A DNA stretch of 64,000 nt from the NCBI RefSeq assembly GCF_003598715.1, contig NZ_QZFU01000023.1:124001-188000 (forward strand), in the 5' to 3' direction. A program made the translations under genes and the position numbers. Shown piece by piece: positions 27,910-35,868 of the stretch (the first letter of the stretch is position 1; each line of letters opens with the position of its first letter). The notes under the pieces are model-generated. The model did not search any database, was not told where the DNA came from, and saw nothing but the letters and a program-made list of their open reading frames with translations. This DNA is from Nocardia panacis. Lineage in GTDB: Bacteria > Actinomycetota > Actinomycetes > Mycobacteriales > Mycobacteriaceae.

Positions 27910-28134
27910 TCAGCTAGCCAGATAGTCGAACTCCCCGGCCTTCGCGCCGCGTAGAAACGCGTCGATCTCCGGACGGGTGTAGTAGAGCACGGCCCCTTCG
28001 GGGTCGCGCGAATTCCGTACGGCGACATGGCCGTTGGTCGTCTCCGCGACCTCGACGCAGTTGCCGCCCATTGATCCGCTGAACGAACTCTTCCGCCAAC
28101 CACTTGCGATCACGGGTGCCGTTGTGTCCGACAT
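27910..28134 (-). CDS. DUF397 small protein (partner of XRE/DUF5753)
   Basis: 74 residues, full family length. WRKSSFSGSMGGNCVEVAE, RNSRDPEGAVLYY and FLRGAKAGEFD are the standard DUF397 motifs. ATG preceded by AGGAG. It lies 88 bases upstream of the XRE/DUF5753 gene on the same strand. In characterised actinobacterial pairs the small protein binds or modulates the XRE regulator. A motif copy lies 64 bases upstream of its start. Confidence 0.93.
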   Translation of the reverse strand: MSDTTAPVIASGWRKSSFSGSMGGNCVEVAETTNGHVAVRNSRDPEGAVLYYTRPEIDAFLRGAKAGEFDYLAS

Positions 28135-28621
28135 ATCCCACTCCTAGATGTGCGCCAGTGAGAGATCTTTACCGAGTCGGTTTTGCAGATGCACTCTCAG
28201 ATGTTCTTGCATTTGCACCGACATCTGGACCATAGCACGAAGCACCCCCTGTGGCACAGGGGTTTTCGGACCCGACGGTCGGGTCCGGCGGCACCGGCGG
28301 AGGGGCTGTCCGGACCGCCGCGCCGCCGCCGACGGCGCCGCCGTGCGGGCCGCGACCGGCCGCGGGCACGGCGCGATCCGTGCGGGCGCGAGTGCGCCGC
28401 GATGCACGGACTGCGACATCGCGCGCGCTATCGCCGCAGGCAATCGCCGCGGGTGCGCGGTGCGCGTTGCACGGGCACGCTCCCCGCTCGCACCCGACCG
28501 AGTGACCCGAATCTTGTAGTGTCACACGGCAGATCGGATCTATCCGTCATATGCGACACCCGCCGGAATTCGGTCGAACGCGGCGGATCGCAGCACTGCC
28601 ATCGTCTAGGAGCCCTTACAT
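28135..28621. other. Intergenic region between DUF397 and methyltransferase genes
   Basis: 487 bases. It holds motif copy B (28198-28217), a short palindrome CGGACCCGAC-G-GTCGGGTCCG (28267-28287) and a very G+C-rich stretch (about 28270-28500) open in several frames on both strands but rich in Arg/Pro/Ala in all of them, which is typical of non-coding G+C-rich DNA. No gene is claimed. Confidence 0.45.
28198..28217 (+). repeat. 20-bp regulatory-looking motif, copy B
   Basis: CAGATGTTCTTGCATTTGCA, 64 bases upstream of the DUF397 start. A degenerate half (GCAGATGCACT) precedes it at about 28185. Differs from copy C at two positions. Confidence 0.7.
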
Positions 28622-29419
28622 ATGTCCGACGAATTCGCCCCACTGATCCGGACCGATATCCCCCACTCCGCGCGCATCTGGAACTACTGGATGGGCGGCA
28701 AGGATCACTACGAGATCGACCGCGTCGCAGGCGATGCGGGCATCGCGGTCGATCCCGACATCACCACCATGGCCGTGCAGTCGCGGCAGTTCCTCATCAG
28801 GGCGGTGCGCTATCTCGCGGGCGAGGTCGGCATCGACCAGTTCCTCGATATCGGCACCGGCCTACCGACGATGCAGAACACCCACGAGGTGGCCCAGTCC
28901 ATCATCCCCGCGGCCCGAATCGTCTACGTGGACAACGATCCTCTGGTGCTCACCCACGCGCGTGCGCTGCTGACCCGCACCACGGACGAGGGCGTCACCA
29001 CCTATATCGATACCGATTTCCATCATCCGGAGCGAATCGTCGCCGATGCGCGCAATGTTCTGAATATGACCCGACCGGTCGGTGTCATGTTCATGGGCGT
29101 TCTGGGACACGCCGAGACCTTCGACGAATTGCGGCGCATCGTGCACACCGTGCTGGACGCGACACCTTCGGGCAGTCACCTCGTTTTCTGGGATGGCACC
29201 ACCGACGACCCGGCGTATGTCACGCTCTGCGAGAACTACACGAAAACCGGCGGCGCGCCGTACACCCCGCGCCCGCGTGCCGAATTGCTTGCGGTATTCG
29301 ACGGACTCGACCTTGTCGAGCCGGGATTCGTCCAGATCAATCAATGGCGAATCGATGCGGCGCGGGTCGGTGTCGCGGGTCCGCTCGCGGCATGGGGCGG
29401 GGTGGCTCGCAAACCGTAG
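28622..29419 (+). CDS. DUF574-type SAM-dependent methyltransferase
   Basis: 265 residues. N-terminal IPHSARIWNYWMGGKDHYE is the unmistakable entry segment of the actinobacterial DUF574 (Methyltransf_19) family, followed by the SAM-binding motif FLDIGTGLPT (about residues 78-87) and VDNDPLVLTHA. These proteins are predicted methyltransferases with unknown substrates and are often found next to XRE/DUF397 pairs, as here. ATG with a poor ribosome site. Expressed divergently from the DUF397 gene. Confidence 0.92.
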   Translation: MSDEFAPLIRTDIPHSARIWNYWMGGKDHYEIDRVAGDAGIAVDPDITTMAVQSRQFLIRAVRYLAGEVGIDQFLDIGTGLPTMQNTHEVAQSIIPAARIVYVDNDPLVLTHARALLTRTTDEGVTTYIDTDFHHPERIVADARNVLNMTRPVGVMFMGVLGHAETFDELRRIVHTVLDATPSGSHLVFWDGTTDDPAYVTLCENYTKTGGAPYTPRPRAELLAVFDGLDLVEPGFVQINQWRIDAARVGVAGPLAAWGGVARKP

Positions 29420-29506
29420 GGTCTTTTTCGCAAAAGCGCTGCGCCACACCGACAGTCGGTCACCGGCCGGTTACGGCGACAATTCGGCGCCTGCTGGTCG
29501 TTCGTG

Positions 29507-29526
29507 CAAATGTACTTGCATTTGCA
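29507..29526 (+). repeat. 20-bp regulatory-looking motif, copy C
   Basis: CAAATGTACTTGCATTTGCA, about 100 bases upstream of the small gene at 29624 and 88 bases downstream of the methyltransferase stop. Contains the inverted pair TGCAA-N6-TTGCA. Confidence 0.7.
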
Positions 29527-29623
29527 AGCGACAGACGCATAGGATTGGATCCGTAATCGGGGCGGTGCGCAGGGAGTTCGAGCCGAAGCGCACGCCGAAT
29601 CGGGCATCAGCGAGGGCGGTCGG

Positions 29624-29857
29624 ATGAGCCAAGCATTTCGCACTCCCAGCGGTTCGGCCGTCATCGACGGTGCGGGCGGGGAATCCATACGGCTGCACGC
29701 GGTTCCCGATTTGCCGATTACCGACTGCGCCAGCGAACCGCCGGTTCTCACCTATCGTCAAGCGCGCGATATTCTGCGCGCCCACGAGGTGCACGGTCCG
29801 CAATGCAGGCAGTGGCTCGCCGCCGCCGCCTACCTATCAGCCGGTTTGGACGACTAG
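29624..29857 (+). CDS. Small protein of unknown function
   Basis: 77 residues from ATG with GAGGGCGG just upstream. The C-terminal half, VLTYRQARDILRAHEVHGPQ then CRQWLAAAAYLS, looks like two helices; codon bias is good. No family recognised. Shares an upstream 20-bp motif with the small gene at 26606 and with DUF397, which suggests common control with the XRE/DUF397 system (inference). Confidence 0.55.
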   Translation: MSQAFRTPSGSAVIDGAGGESIRLHAVPDLPITDCASEPPVLTYRQARDILRAHEVHGPQCRQWLAAAAYLSAGLDD

Positions 29858-29999
29858 CGAATAGTCCGGCCCCAATCGGCTTGCGGACCGGCATCGGATC
29901 CCGGCGAACGCTGCCCCGCCGAATCGCGCTTTCGTATAGTGAGGCGCACGATTCGGGCGCAGCAGTATCACGCCCGCCGTGCCACTGGAGCGAATGCGT

Positions 30000-31112
30000 A
30001 TGACCTACACCGCGCTCGACCTGTCCGCCGAATTCCCGAATTCCGCGCCGCTCGACGATTCGGCGCGCCGCGTCCGCGCGCTCGCCGCCGAATTGTTCGA
30101 CCGTGCGCGCCTACCGGGTGCGGCGGAACTGACGCAACTGCGCGCGGCCGCGATCGATGCGGCCCGCGCCGGGACGGCACTGTCGGTCCTGGTCCGCGCC
30201 TGCCACGAGGGTGTGCGGCGCGCCTTCGATCGGCGCGCGGCGGGTCTGCCCGACGCGGTGTCCCCGGCCACCGTCCTGGCGCTGGACCTGTTGGCCGCGC
30301 TCAGCGCCGCCATCGCCGATGCCTACCTCGACGCGCACTGCCTCGCCGCACGCGAACAGCAAACCGCCGCACAGACTTTGGCCTCCGCACTGCTCGGCGG
30401 CCGGGGCGGCGCGGCACTGGCAAGGCAGACGGGCGTCCGCGTCGCGTCCGCGTATCAGGTTGTCGCACTGGCCATCGCGGAACATCCGCGCGAGAACGGC
30501 CGCTTCTGCGATGTCGGCTCGGCCGAGCACGCACGGCTGCGACTGCTGCACGACGGGTTGGCCCGCCTCTTCGACGGACGCGCGCTCAACCTGCTCGGCG
30601 CCCGCGGCGGCACCCTGCTCATCCCCGCGGACGCCGCCGCGCTCACCCCCGAGACGTTGACGGAGTTGGCGGGCGAGGCGGGCGTTGCGCTCACCGCCGC
30701 CCTGGTCACGGCCGAGGCCGCGCGCGTCCCCGAGGCCGCCGACCAAGCCCACGAGCTGTTGGAGTTGGTGCGCGCGAGCTGCCGCCCACCGGGTCTGTAT
30801 CAGATGAGCGATCTCGCGGTCGAATATCAGCTCACCCGAGGCGGTCCGGCCACCCGTCGCCTGGCAGCCATCCTCGAACCGCTCGACGCGCACCCGGAGT
30901 TGTTCGACACCGCGCGCGCCTACCTGGGCAACGATATGAACCGGCAGCTCACCGCGCGCCAGCTCTACATCCATCCCAATACCGTCGACTACCGGCTGCG
31001 TCGCATCGCCCAGCTCTCCGGGATCGACCTGGCCACCGCCTCCGGGATCTCCCAGGCCGCGATCGCACTGCTCGCCCGCGATCTCGACCTGCGCTCCCGT
31101 TCCGCCCCGTAA
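30000..31112 (+). CDS. PucR/CdaR-type helix-turn-helix regulator (paralog)
   Basis: 370 residues from the ATG at 30000, which has GGAG 9 bases upstream; ATG at 29994 is too close to that site. The C-terminal HTH LYIHPNTVDYRLRRIAQLSG and middle motif AADQAHELLELV match the regulator at 14490-15710 in order and spacing, so the two are paralogs. Located upstream of the CBS and PLP/sulfur genes on the same strand but separated by about 80 bases; it may sense a metabolite of that region (inference). Confidence 0.8.
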   Translation: MTYTALDLSAEFPNSAPLDDSARRVRALAAELFDRARLPGAAELTQLRAAAIDAARAGTALSVLVRACHEGVRRAFDRRAAGLPDAVSPATVLALDLLAALSAAIADAYLDAHCLAAREQQTAAQTLASALLGGRGGAALARQTGVRVASAYQVVALAIAEHPRENGRFCDVGSAEHARLRLLHDGLARLFDGRALNLLGARGGTLLIPADAAALTPETLTELAGEAGVALTAALVTAEAARVPEAADQAHELLELVRASCRPPGLYQMSDLAVEYQLTRGGPATRRLAAILEPLDAHPELFDTARAYLGNDMNRQLTARQLYIHPNTVDYRLRRIAQLSGIDLATASGISQAAIALLARDLDLRSRSAP

Positions 31113-31191
31113 CGGATTCGTGCTGGTCACGAACCGGTGACATTTGCGATCCTGGATAGGCCGGGGGCCTGTCCCGAATAGGTGATGAGAA

Positions 31192-31626
31192 ATGCAGATA
31201 GCCGAGATTCTGCGCAGCAAGGGCAGCGATGTGGTCACCGTCGCGCCGCACACCTCGGTCCGCGCGCTGCTCGCCACGCTGGCCGACCACAATATCGGCG
31301 CGGTCGTCGTCTCGCCCGACGGATACCGCATCGCGGGCATCGTCTCCGAACGCGATGTGGTGCGCAGCCTGCACACCTGCGGCGCGGACCTGCTCGACCT
31401 GCCGGTCGAATCCATCATGACCGCGGTGGTGCACACCTGCGCGCCGGAGGATCCGGTGGAGGGCCTGCGCCGCACCATGACCGAGCATCGCATCCGCCAT
31501 CTACCGGTGCTCGCGCAGGGCCGACTCGTCGGCATCGTCAGCATCGGGGACGTGGTCAAGAGCGCCATCTCCGAATTGGTCGGCGAACGCCAACATCTCG
31601 TGCGATACCTGCAGGGACAGTACTGA
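31192..31626 (+). CDS. CBS-domain pair protein
   Basis: 144 residues made up of two CBS domains (about 8-62 and 72-128; VVSPDGYRIAGIVSERDVVR and RIRHLPVLAQGRLVGIVSI). Stand-alone CBS pairs bind adenine nucleotides or SAM and usually regulate a partner protein. GATGAGAA provides a weak ribosome site before the ATG. It is 125 bases upstream of the desulfurase-like gene; shared transcription is possible but not shown. Confidence 0.88.
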   Translation: MQIAEILRSKGSDVVTVAPHTSVRALLATLADHNIGAVVVSPDGYRIAGIVSERDVVRSLHTCGADLLDLPVESIMTAVVHTCAPEDPVEGLRRTMTEHRIRHLPVLAQGRLVGIVSIGDVVKSAISELVGERQHLVRYLQGQY

Positions 31627-31751
31627 CGCCGGTTCGATTCGCGCTCCCAAAGGCATTGCGGGCGTGAAACCTTCGAACGCCATGCGAATTGTGCGTATCG
31701 TGGGTGAGGTCCAGGCGCATCCTGGCGCGTCCTGTCGAGGGGAGCGTTGTC

Positions 31752-33047
31752 TTGCGGTCTTCTGCGGTCTTGCGGTCATCCGCGGCGCTGCTCTCCGCTG
31801 CGGTCCATGGGCCTTCGCCCCATTCGATCTCGGCGATGCGCGCGCTGTTCCCGGCGCTGGCGGAGGGGTCGGAGGTGTACCTCGACAGCGCCGCCACCAC
31901 GCAGAAACCGCTGCCGGTCATCGAGACCATCCGCGCCTATCACGGCTCGCGCACCGCGAATGTCGGGCGCGGCGGGTACCCGTGGGCGGCCGAACTCACC
32001 GCGCGGCTCGGCGAGATCCGCGCGCACACCGCCGAATTCCTCGGGGCGGCCCATCCCGACGAGATCGTCTTCACCGGGGGCGCCACCGCCGCGCTCAACG
32101 CGGTCGCGCTGTCGTGGGGTCTGGCGAATCTGCGCGACGGCGACGAGATTCTGTACAGCCCAACCGATCACGAGTCGAATGTGCTGCCCTGGCTGCATTT
32201 GCGCGGCCTGCTGGCCCGCTTCGGGCGGCACATCGTCCTGGTGCCGTACGCGAGCACGGTCGACGGCCGGGCCGACACCGCCGATATTCGCGCCAAGCTC
32301 ACCCCGCGCACCCGGCTCGTCACGGTCAGCCACGTGCACCATGTCTTCGGCGCGTGCAGCACTTTGGCGCAGGTGCGCGAGGCCCTCGAGCCGCACGTGC
32401 TGCTGTGCTTCGATTGCAGCCAGAGCGGTGGACACATCCCGGTGGACGTCGTGGCGCTGCGGGCCGATTTCGCGATCCTGGCCGGGCACAAGATGTTCGG
32501 CGCGCCCGGCACCGGTGTGCTGTACTGCGCCCGTCGCGTGCACGAACAGCTGGACCCATTCCTTCCCGGTGGTAATTCCGGTGTCGCGGTGGATGATTCG
32601 GGTCTGATCCGCGCGGGCATGCCGGAACTGCTCGAGGGCGGGACGCCCAACATTCCCGGCATCCTCGCGCTGGGCAGCGCGCTCGAGGTGCTCGACGAAT
32701 TCGGCGTCGAGGAGATCGCCGCACATAATCGGGATCTCACGCTGCGGCTCATCGATGGTCTGCGCGGGGTGCCCGGCCTGGACTTCCTACCCGGTCCCGC
32801 GTACGGGGCAGGCGGTGTGGGCTACGGCATCGTCTCGTTCACCGTCGAAGGTATCGCCGCGGCCGATCTGGGTTTCGTCCTGGGCGAATTCGGCTTCCTG
32901 GTGCGCGCGGGCGCGCAGTGCCTGCCGCATCGGGCCGATGAGCCGGGGCCGGACGCGATCCGGGTCAGCACCCATATCTACAACACGGCCGAGGAGATCG
33001 ACCGGTTCGTCGCCTGTGTCGCGACCATCGCGCGGGAGGCTCGATGA
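31752..33047 (+). CDS. Class V aminotransferase fold, SufS-like cysteine desulfurase homolog
   Basis: 431 residues from a TTG start preceded by GAGGGGAG with 7 bases spacing; an ATG at 31836 (MRALFPAL) is the alternative and would give 403 residues. YLDSAATTQKPLPVIETI, the PLP lysine in AGHKMFGAPGTGVLY (K247 from TTG) and RAGAQC (C390, position of the sulfur-accepting Cys of SufS/CsdA) are all present, as is the YNTAEEID end. Known role: PLP-dependent release of sulfur from cysteine as persulfide. It leads an operon with a 4-base overlap to the next gene, and no SufBCD or IscU genes are near, which argues against housekeeping Fe-S assembly. Confidence 0.85.
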   Translation: MRSSAVLRSSAALLSAAVHGPSPHSISAMRALFPALAEGSEVYLDSAATTQKPLPVIETIRAYHGSRTANVGRGGYPWAAELTARLGEIRAHTAEFLGAAHPDEIVFTGGATAALNAVALSWGLANLRDGDEILYSPTDHESNVLPWLHLRGLLARFGRHIVLVPYASTVDGRADTADIRAKLTPRTRLVTVSHVHHVFGACSTLAQVREALEPHVLLCFDCSQSGGHIPVDVVALRADFAILAGHKMFGAPGTGVLYCARRVHEQLDPFLPGGNSGVAVDDSGLIRAGMPELLEGGTPNIPGILALGSALEVLDEFGVEEIAAHNRDLTLRLIDGLRGVPGLDFLPGPAYGAGGVGYGIVSFTVEGIAAADLGFVLGEFGFLVRAGAQCLPHRADEPGPDAIRVSTHIYNTAEEIDRFVACVATIAREAR

Positions 33048-34303
33048 ACCGGGACGGCGCGTCCGGCTACGACCGCAGGGGCGCGTCCAGGGTGCTGGCC
33101 GCGCTCGCCGAACCCGGCCTGTTCGCCACGCCGAAGACGGGCGGGCCGCGTCGGATCGAATACACCGCCACCGCGCTGCGCACCGAACCCGACAGCCATC
33201 TCACCCTGTCCCAGCGGCTGTATCTCGAGCGGTTCATGCGGCCGTGCCGCGCGTATCAGGTCACCAGCGCGACACACCGTCTCACCTGGACCGACGGCGA
33301 CGGCATCCCGAACACCGGCCACTACCGCGCCGACGGACTCGGCCCGCTGGTGCCCATCGCCGCGCGCGAGACGGTGCTCGCGCTGTGGCACGCGCTGGCC
33401 GCCAATACGGGCCTGACCCAGCGAATCGGCGCGCTCGGCGACCGGGAGCACGCGGTGCTGGCGGCCACCACCACCGATCACGAACCGCTCGAGATCTTCC
33501 GGGTCGGCATCGAGGCCGCCGGGCGCGCGCTGGCCCAGCACGCGCTGCTGGCCAGGCAGACCCCCTATCGCAGCGCCGCCGAATTCGCCTCGGGCCTGCG
33601 CGAATCCGGGATCTTCGCGGCGGTCGCCACCCGCTGGTACTGGGAGTTGCAGGCGTCCACCTATCGGCGCGGCATGATCCCGGTGACGCTGGCGACCCAA
33701 CCCGACGGCACCGTCCGCTACACCGCCGAGTCGGTGGCCACCCTGCGCGCCATGAAGGACGCCACCATCGCCGAGGCGCACACCGTCATGCGGCGGGCGC
33801 TGCGCGTCGAAGGGCTCGGCGTCGCCGCGGCCATCGCCAAATATCACGAGGATCTGGATCTGATCTCGCGCCAGTACGCGCTGCTGCCCTCGAGCACCCG
33901 CCCCGCCTGTCTGGCCGCCATGCCGCATCATCTCGGCGGGGCACACTACAGCATCCTGCCCGCCGTGGTCGATCATTTCGTCGCGCTGTTCGTCGAGATC
34001 GCCGCCGGATGCGAGATAGTGTCCGCGCCCGTCGATTTCGACGAGCTGTCCGACGATTCCGCCGACCCGGACGACCAGATCTTCTACGTCCCCGACATGA
34101 CGTGCAAACACTGCGTGCGAACGATCACGAGCGTGTTGGAGTCGATGGGCATCCGGGTGCGGGAGATCGATCTCCTGAGCAAGCGGGTCGTCGCCGAGTT
34201 CCGCAGCCCGCGCAATCGGGCGCGCGCCTTCGAGGCCATCCGCGACGGCGGCTACAACCCGGTGGCGGACAAACCGCATCACCCCTCGGAAAGCACCGTA
34301 TGA
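33044..34303 (+). CDS. Unrecognised protein with C-terminal heavy-metal-associated (HMA) domain
   Basis: 419 residues. Residues 1 to about 340 belong to no family I recognise; they contain a His-rich patch (MPHHLGGAHYS and VVDHF, about 293-312), two Cys (68 and 289) and mostly helical sequence. Residues 346-410 are an HMA domain: FYVPDMTCKHC with the CxxC pair C354/C357, then a beta-alpha-beta ending GGYNPV. HMA domains carry Cu(I) or similar soft metals. It overlaps both neighbours by 4 bases (ATGA), so it works with the PLP enzymes. Idea: a metal-dependent enzyme or carrier in the sulfur-handling pathway. Confidence 0.75.
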   Translation: MNRDGASGYDRRGASRVLAALAEPGLFATPKTGGPRRIEYTATALRTEPDSHLTLSQRLYLERFMRPCRAYQVTSATHRLTWTDGDGIPNTGHYRADGLGPLVPIAARETVLALWHALAANTGLTQRIGALGDREHAVLAATTTDHEPLEIFRVGIEAAGRALAQHALLARQTPYRSAAEFASGLRESGIFAAVATRWYWELQASTYRRGMIPVTLATQPDGTVRYTAESVATLRAMKDATIAEAHTVMRRALRVEGLGVAAAIAKYHEDLDLISRQYALLPSSTRPACLAAMPHHLGGAHYSILPAVVDHFVALFVEIAAGCEIVSAPVDFDELSDDSADPDDQIFYVPDMTCKHCVRTITSVLESMGIRVREIDLLSKRVVAEFRSPRNRARAFEAIRDGGYNPVADKPHHPSESTV

Positions 34304-35868
34304 CGGACTCGCCACCCGCCCTACCCGCCGAGATCCATCCCCTGGTGCGCGCCTTCCTCGACTCCCCCGGCGCCGTCGAAGACACGCTGATCCGTTTCGG
34401 TTCACCCGCGCACCTGGTCTTCCCGCAGGTCTTCGCCGAGAATCTGAGCGCGCTGCGCGCCGTACTCGATCGACTGGCACCGTCACATCGAATCTGCTAC
34501 GCGCACAAGGCGAATCAATCCAGGGCCTTCGTCCGCACCGCCGAGCACGCGGGTATCGCCATCGACGTGGCCTCCCCACACGAACTGGCCAGTGCGGTCG
34601 GGGCGGGTTTCGGACCGATGCGCATCGAGGTCACCGGGCCGAAGGGCGAATCGTTCCTGCGCGATCTCATCGACTGCGGGGCCACCGTCAATGTCGACAA
34701 TCTGTGGGAGTTGCGCCGCCTCACCGAACTGGCAGGCGACCGCGCGAGGGTGTCGGTCCTGCTCAGGGTCTCCGGTTTCCCGGACACACCGGTCAGCAGG
34801 TTCGGCGTGCCGGTGGCGCGGATCGACGAGGCGCTGGATCTGCTGTCGGCGCATCGCCGCCGGATCGCCTTCCACGGCTTCGCCTTCCATCTCGACTCCG
34901 GCGAATCCGCCGAGCGGCTGCGGGCCTGGCAGACCTGCCTCGAGCTGATCGAACTCGCCTACGCGCGGGGTCTGACACCGACGGTGCTGAATATGGGCGG
35001 CGGGCTGCGCCAGGTTTTCACCGCCGACGCCGACCGTTTCCACGAATACGTGCACGCGCTGCGCGAATCGCTGCTCGGCCGCGGCGAGCCGATGAGCTGG
35101 GGCGCGAACACATTCGGCTACCACATCGAGGACGGGGCGGTGCGCGGCACACCGGTCTTCCACAAGTACGGCAATACCGTCACGGCCGCCGCCATGCTCG
35201 CGGACCTGCTCACCGCGCCGCTGGATCGACACGGCGGCCGCACCGCGGCCCAAGTGGCCGCCGACAACCTGCTCGAGCTGTGGCTGGAGCCGGGCAAATC
35301 GCTGGTCGACCACGCCGGGATCACCGCGGCCAGAGTCGAATTCACCAAGGAGCTCGAAGACGGCACGGTGCTGGTCAACCTGGACCTGAGCCGGGATGCG
35401 GTGACCCCGGCCGATCAGGAGGTGATGGTCGACCCGCTGGTGCTGCCCAGCGGCGCGCATCGACCGCCGACCTCGGGGCGGCGCGCGCCGCTGCGTGCCG
35501 GGGACACCTTCCCGGTGCTGGAGCCGGTGCGCGAATCCCGGCCCGTCGGCGTGTATTTCGCGGGCAGGCTGTGCCTGGAGCGGGATCTGATCACCAACCA
35601 CAAGGTGTGGTTGGCCGAATGTCCGCGACCGGGCGATCTGGTGGTATTCCCGAATACCGCCGCCTACCACATGGATCTGTCGGCCGCCTCGGCGAGTATG
35701 CATCCCCCGCCGCCGAAACTGGCGGTGGCACATCGGGCGGGCAGTTTCCAGGTCTATCGCGACCACGACTACGAACCGCTCATTCCGGTCGGTCTGCCGC
35801 CGCCGCGCCGCCTGCCCCGACTCCCGCCGCCCCATCGAATCGCCCCCTCCGAGTATCGAGGCCCGTGA
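34300..35868 (+). CDS. Fold-type III PLP enzyme, Y4yA / diaminopimelate-decarboxylase-like
   Basis: 522 residues, longer than LysA (about 420-450). RICYAHKANQ carries the PLP lysine (K70); HGFAFHLDSGES and NMGGGLRQVF correspond to the barrel motifs, and CLERDLIT carries the C-terminal-domain Cys seen at the decarboxylase dimer interface. The overall layout resembles the Y4yA family named after a Rhizobium plasmid gene that also lies next to a cysteine-synthase-like gene. Substrate unknown: a basic or sulfur-containing amino acid is likely. ATG overlaps the upstream stop (ATGA); its stop shares one base with the next start. Confidence 0.82.
   Translation: MTDSPPALPAEIHPLVRAFLDSPGAVEDTLIRFGSPAHLVFPQVFAENLSALRAVLDRLAPSHRICYAHKANQSRAFVRTAEHAGIAIDVASPHELASAVGAGFGPMRIEVTGPKGESFLRDLIDCGATVNVDNLWELRRLTELAGDRARVSVLLRVSGFPDTPVSRFGVPVARIDEALDLLSAHRRRIAFHGFAFHLDSGESAERLRAWQTCLELIELAYARGLTPTVLNMGGGLRQVFTADADRFHEYVHALRESLLGRGEPMSWGANTFGYHIEDGAVRGTPVFHKYGNTVTAAAMLADLLTAPLDRHGGRTAAQVAADNLLELWLEPGKSLVDHAGITAARVEFTKELEDGTVLVNLDLSRDAVTPADQEVMVDPLVLPSGAHRPPTSGRRAPLRAGDTFPVLEPVRESRPVGVYFAGRLCLERDLITNHKVWLAECPRPGDLVVFPNTAAYHMDLSAASASMHPPPPKLAVAHRAGSFQVYRDHDYEPLIPVGLPPPRRLPRLPPPHRIAPSEYRGP

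Noticed and set aside
28267..28287. Palindrome CGGACCCGAC-G-GTCGGGTCCG as terminator
   Set aside because: The 1-base centre cannot form a hairpin loop without losing pairs, and no gene ends next to it.
28144..28443. Minus-strand open frame ending in QMSVQMQEHLRVHLQNRLG just before DUF397
   Set aside because: Most of it is Arg/Pro/Ala-rich out-of-frame-looking sequence, and the His/Gln-rich end is only the translation of motif copy B, which also occurs in non-coding places.
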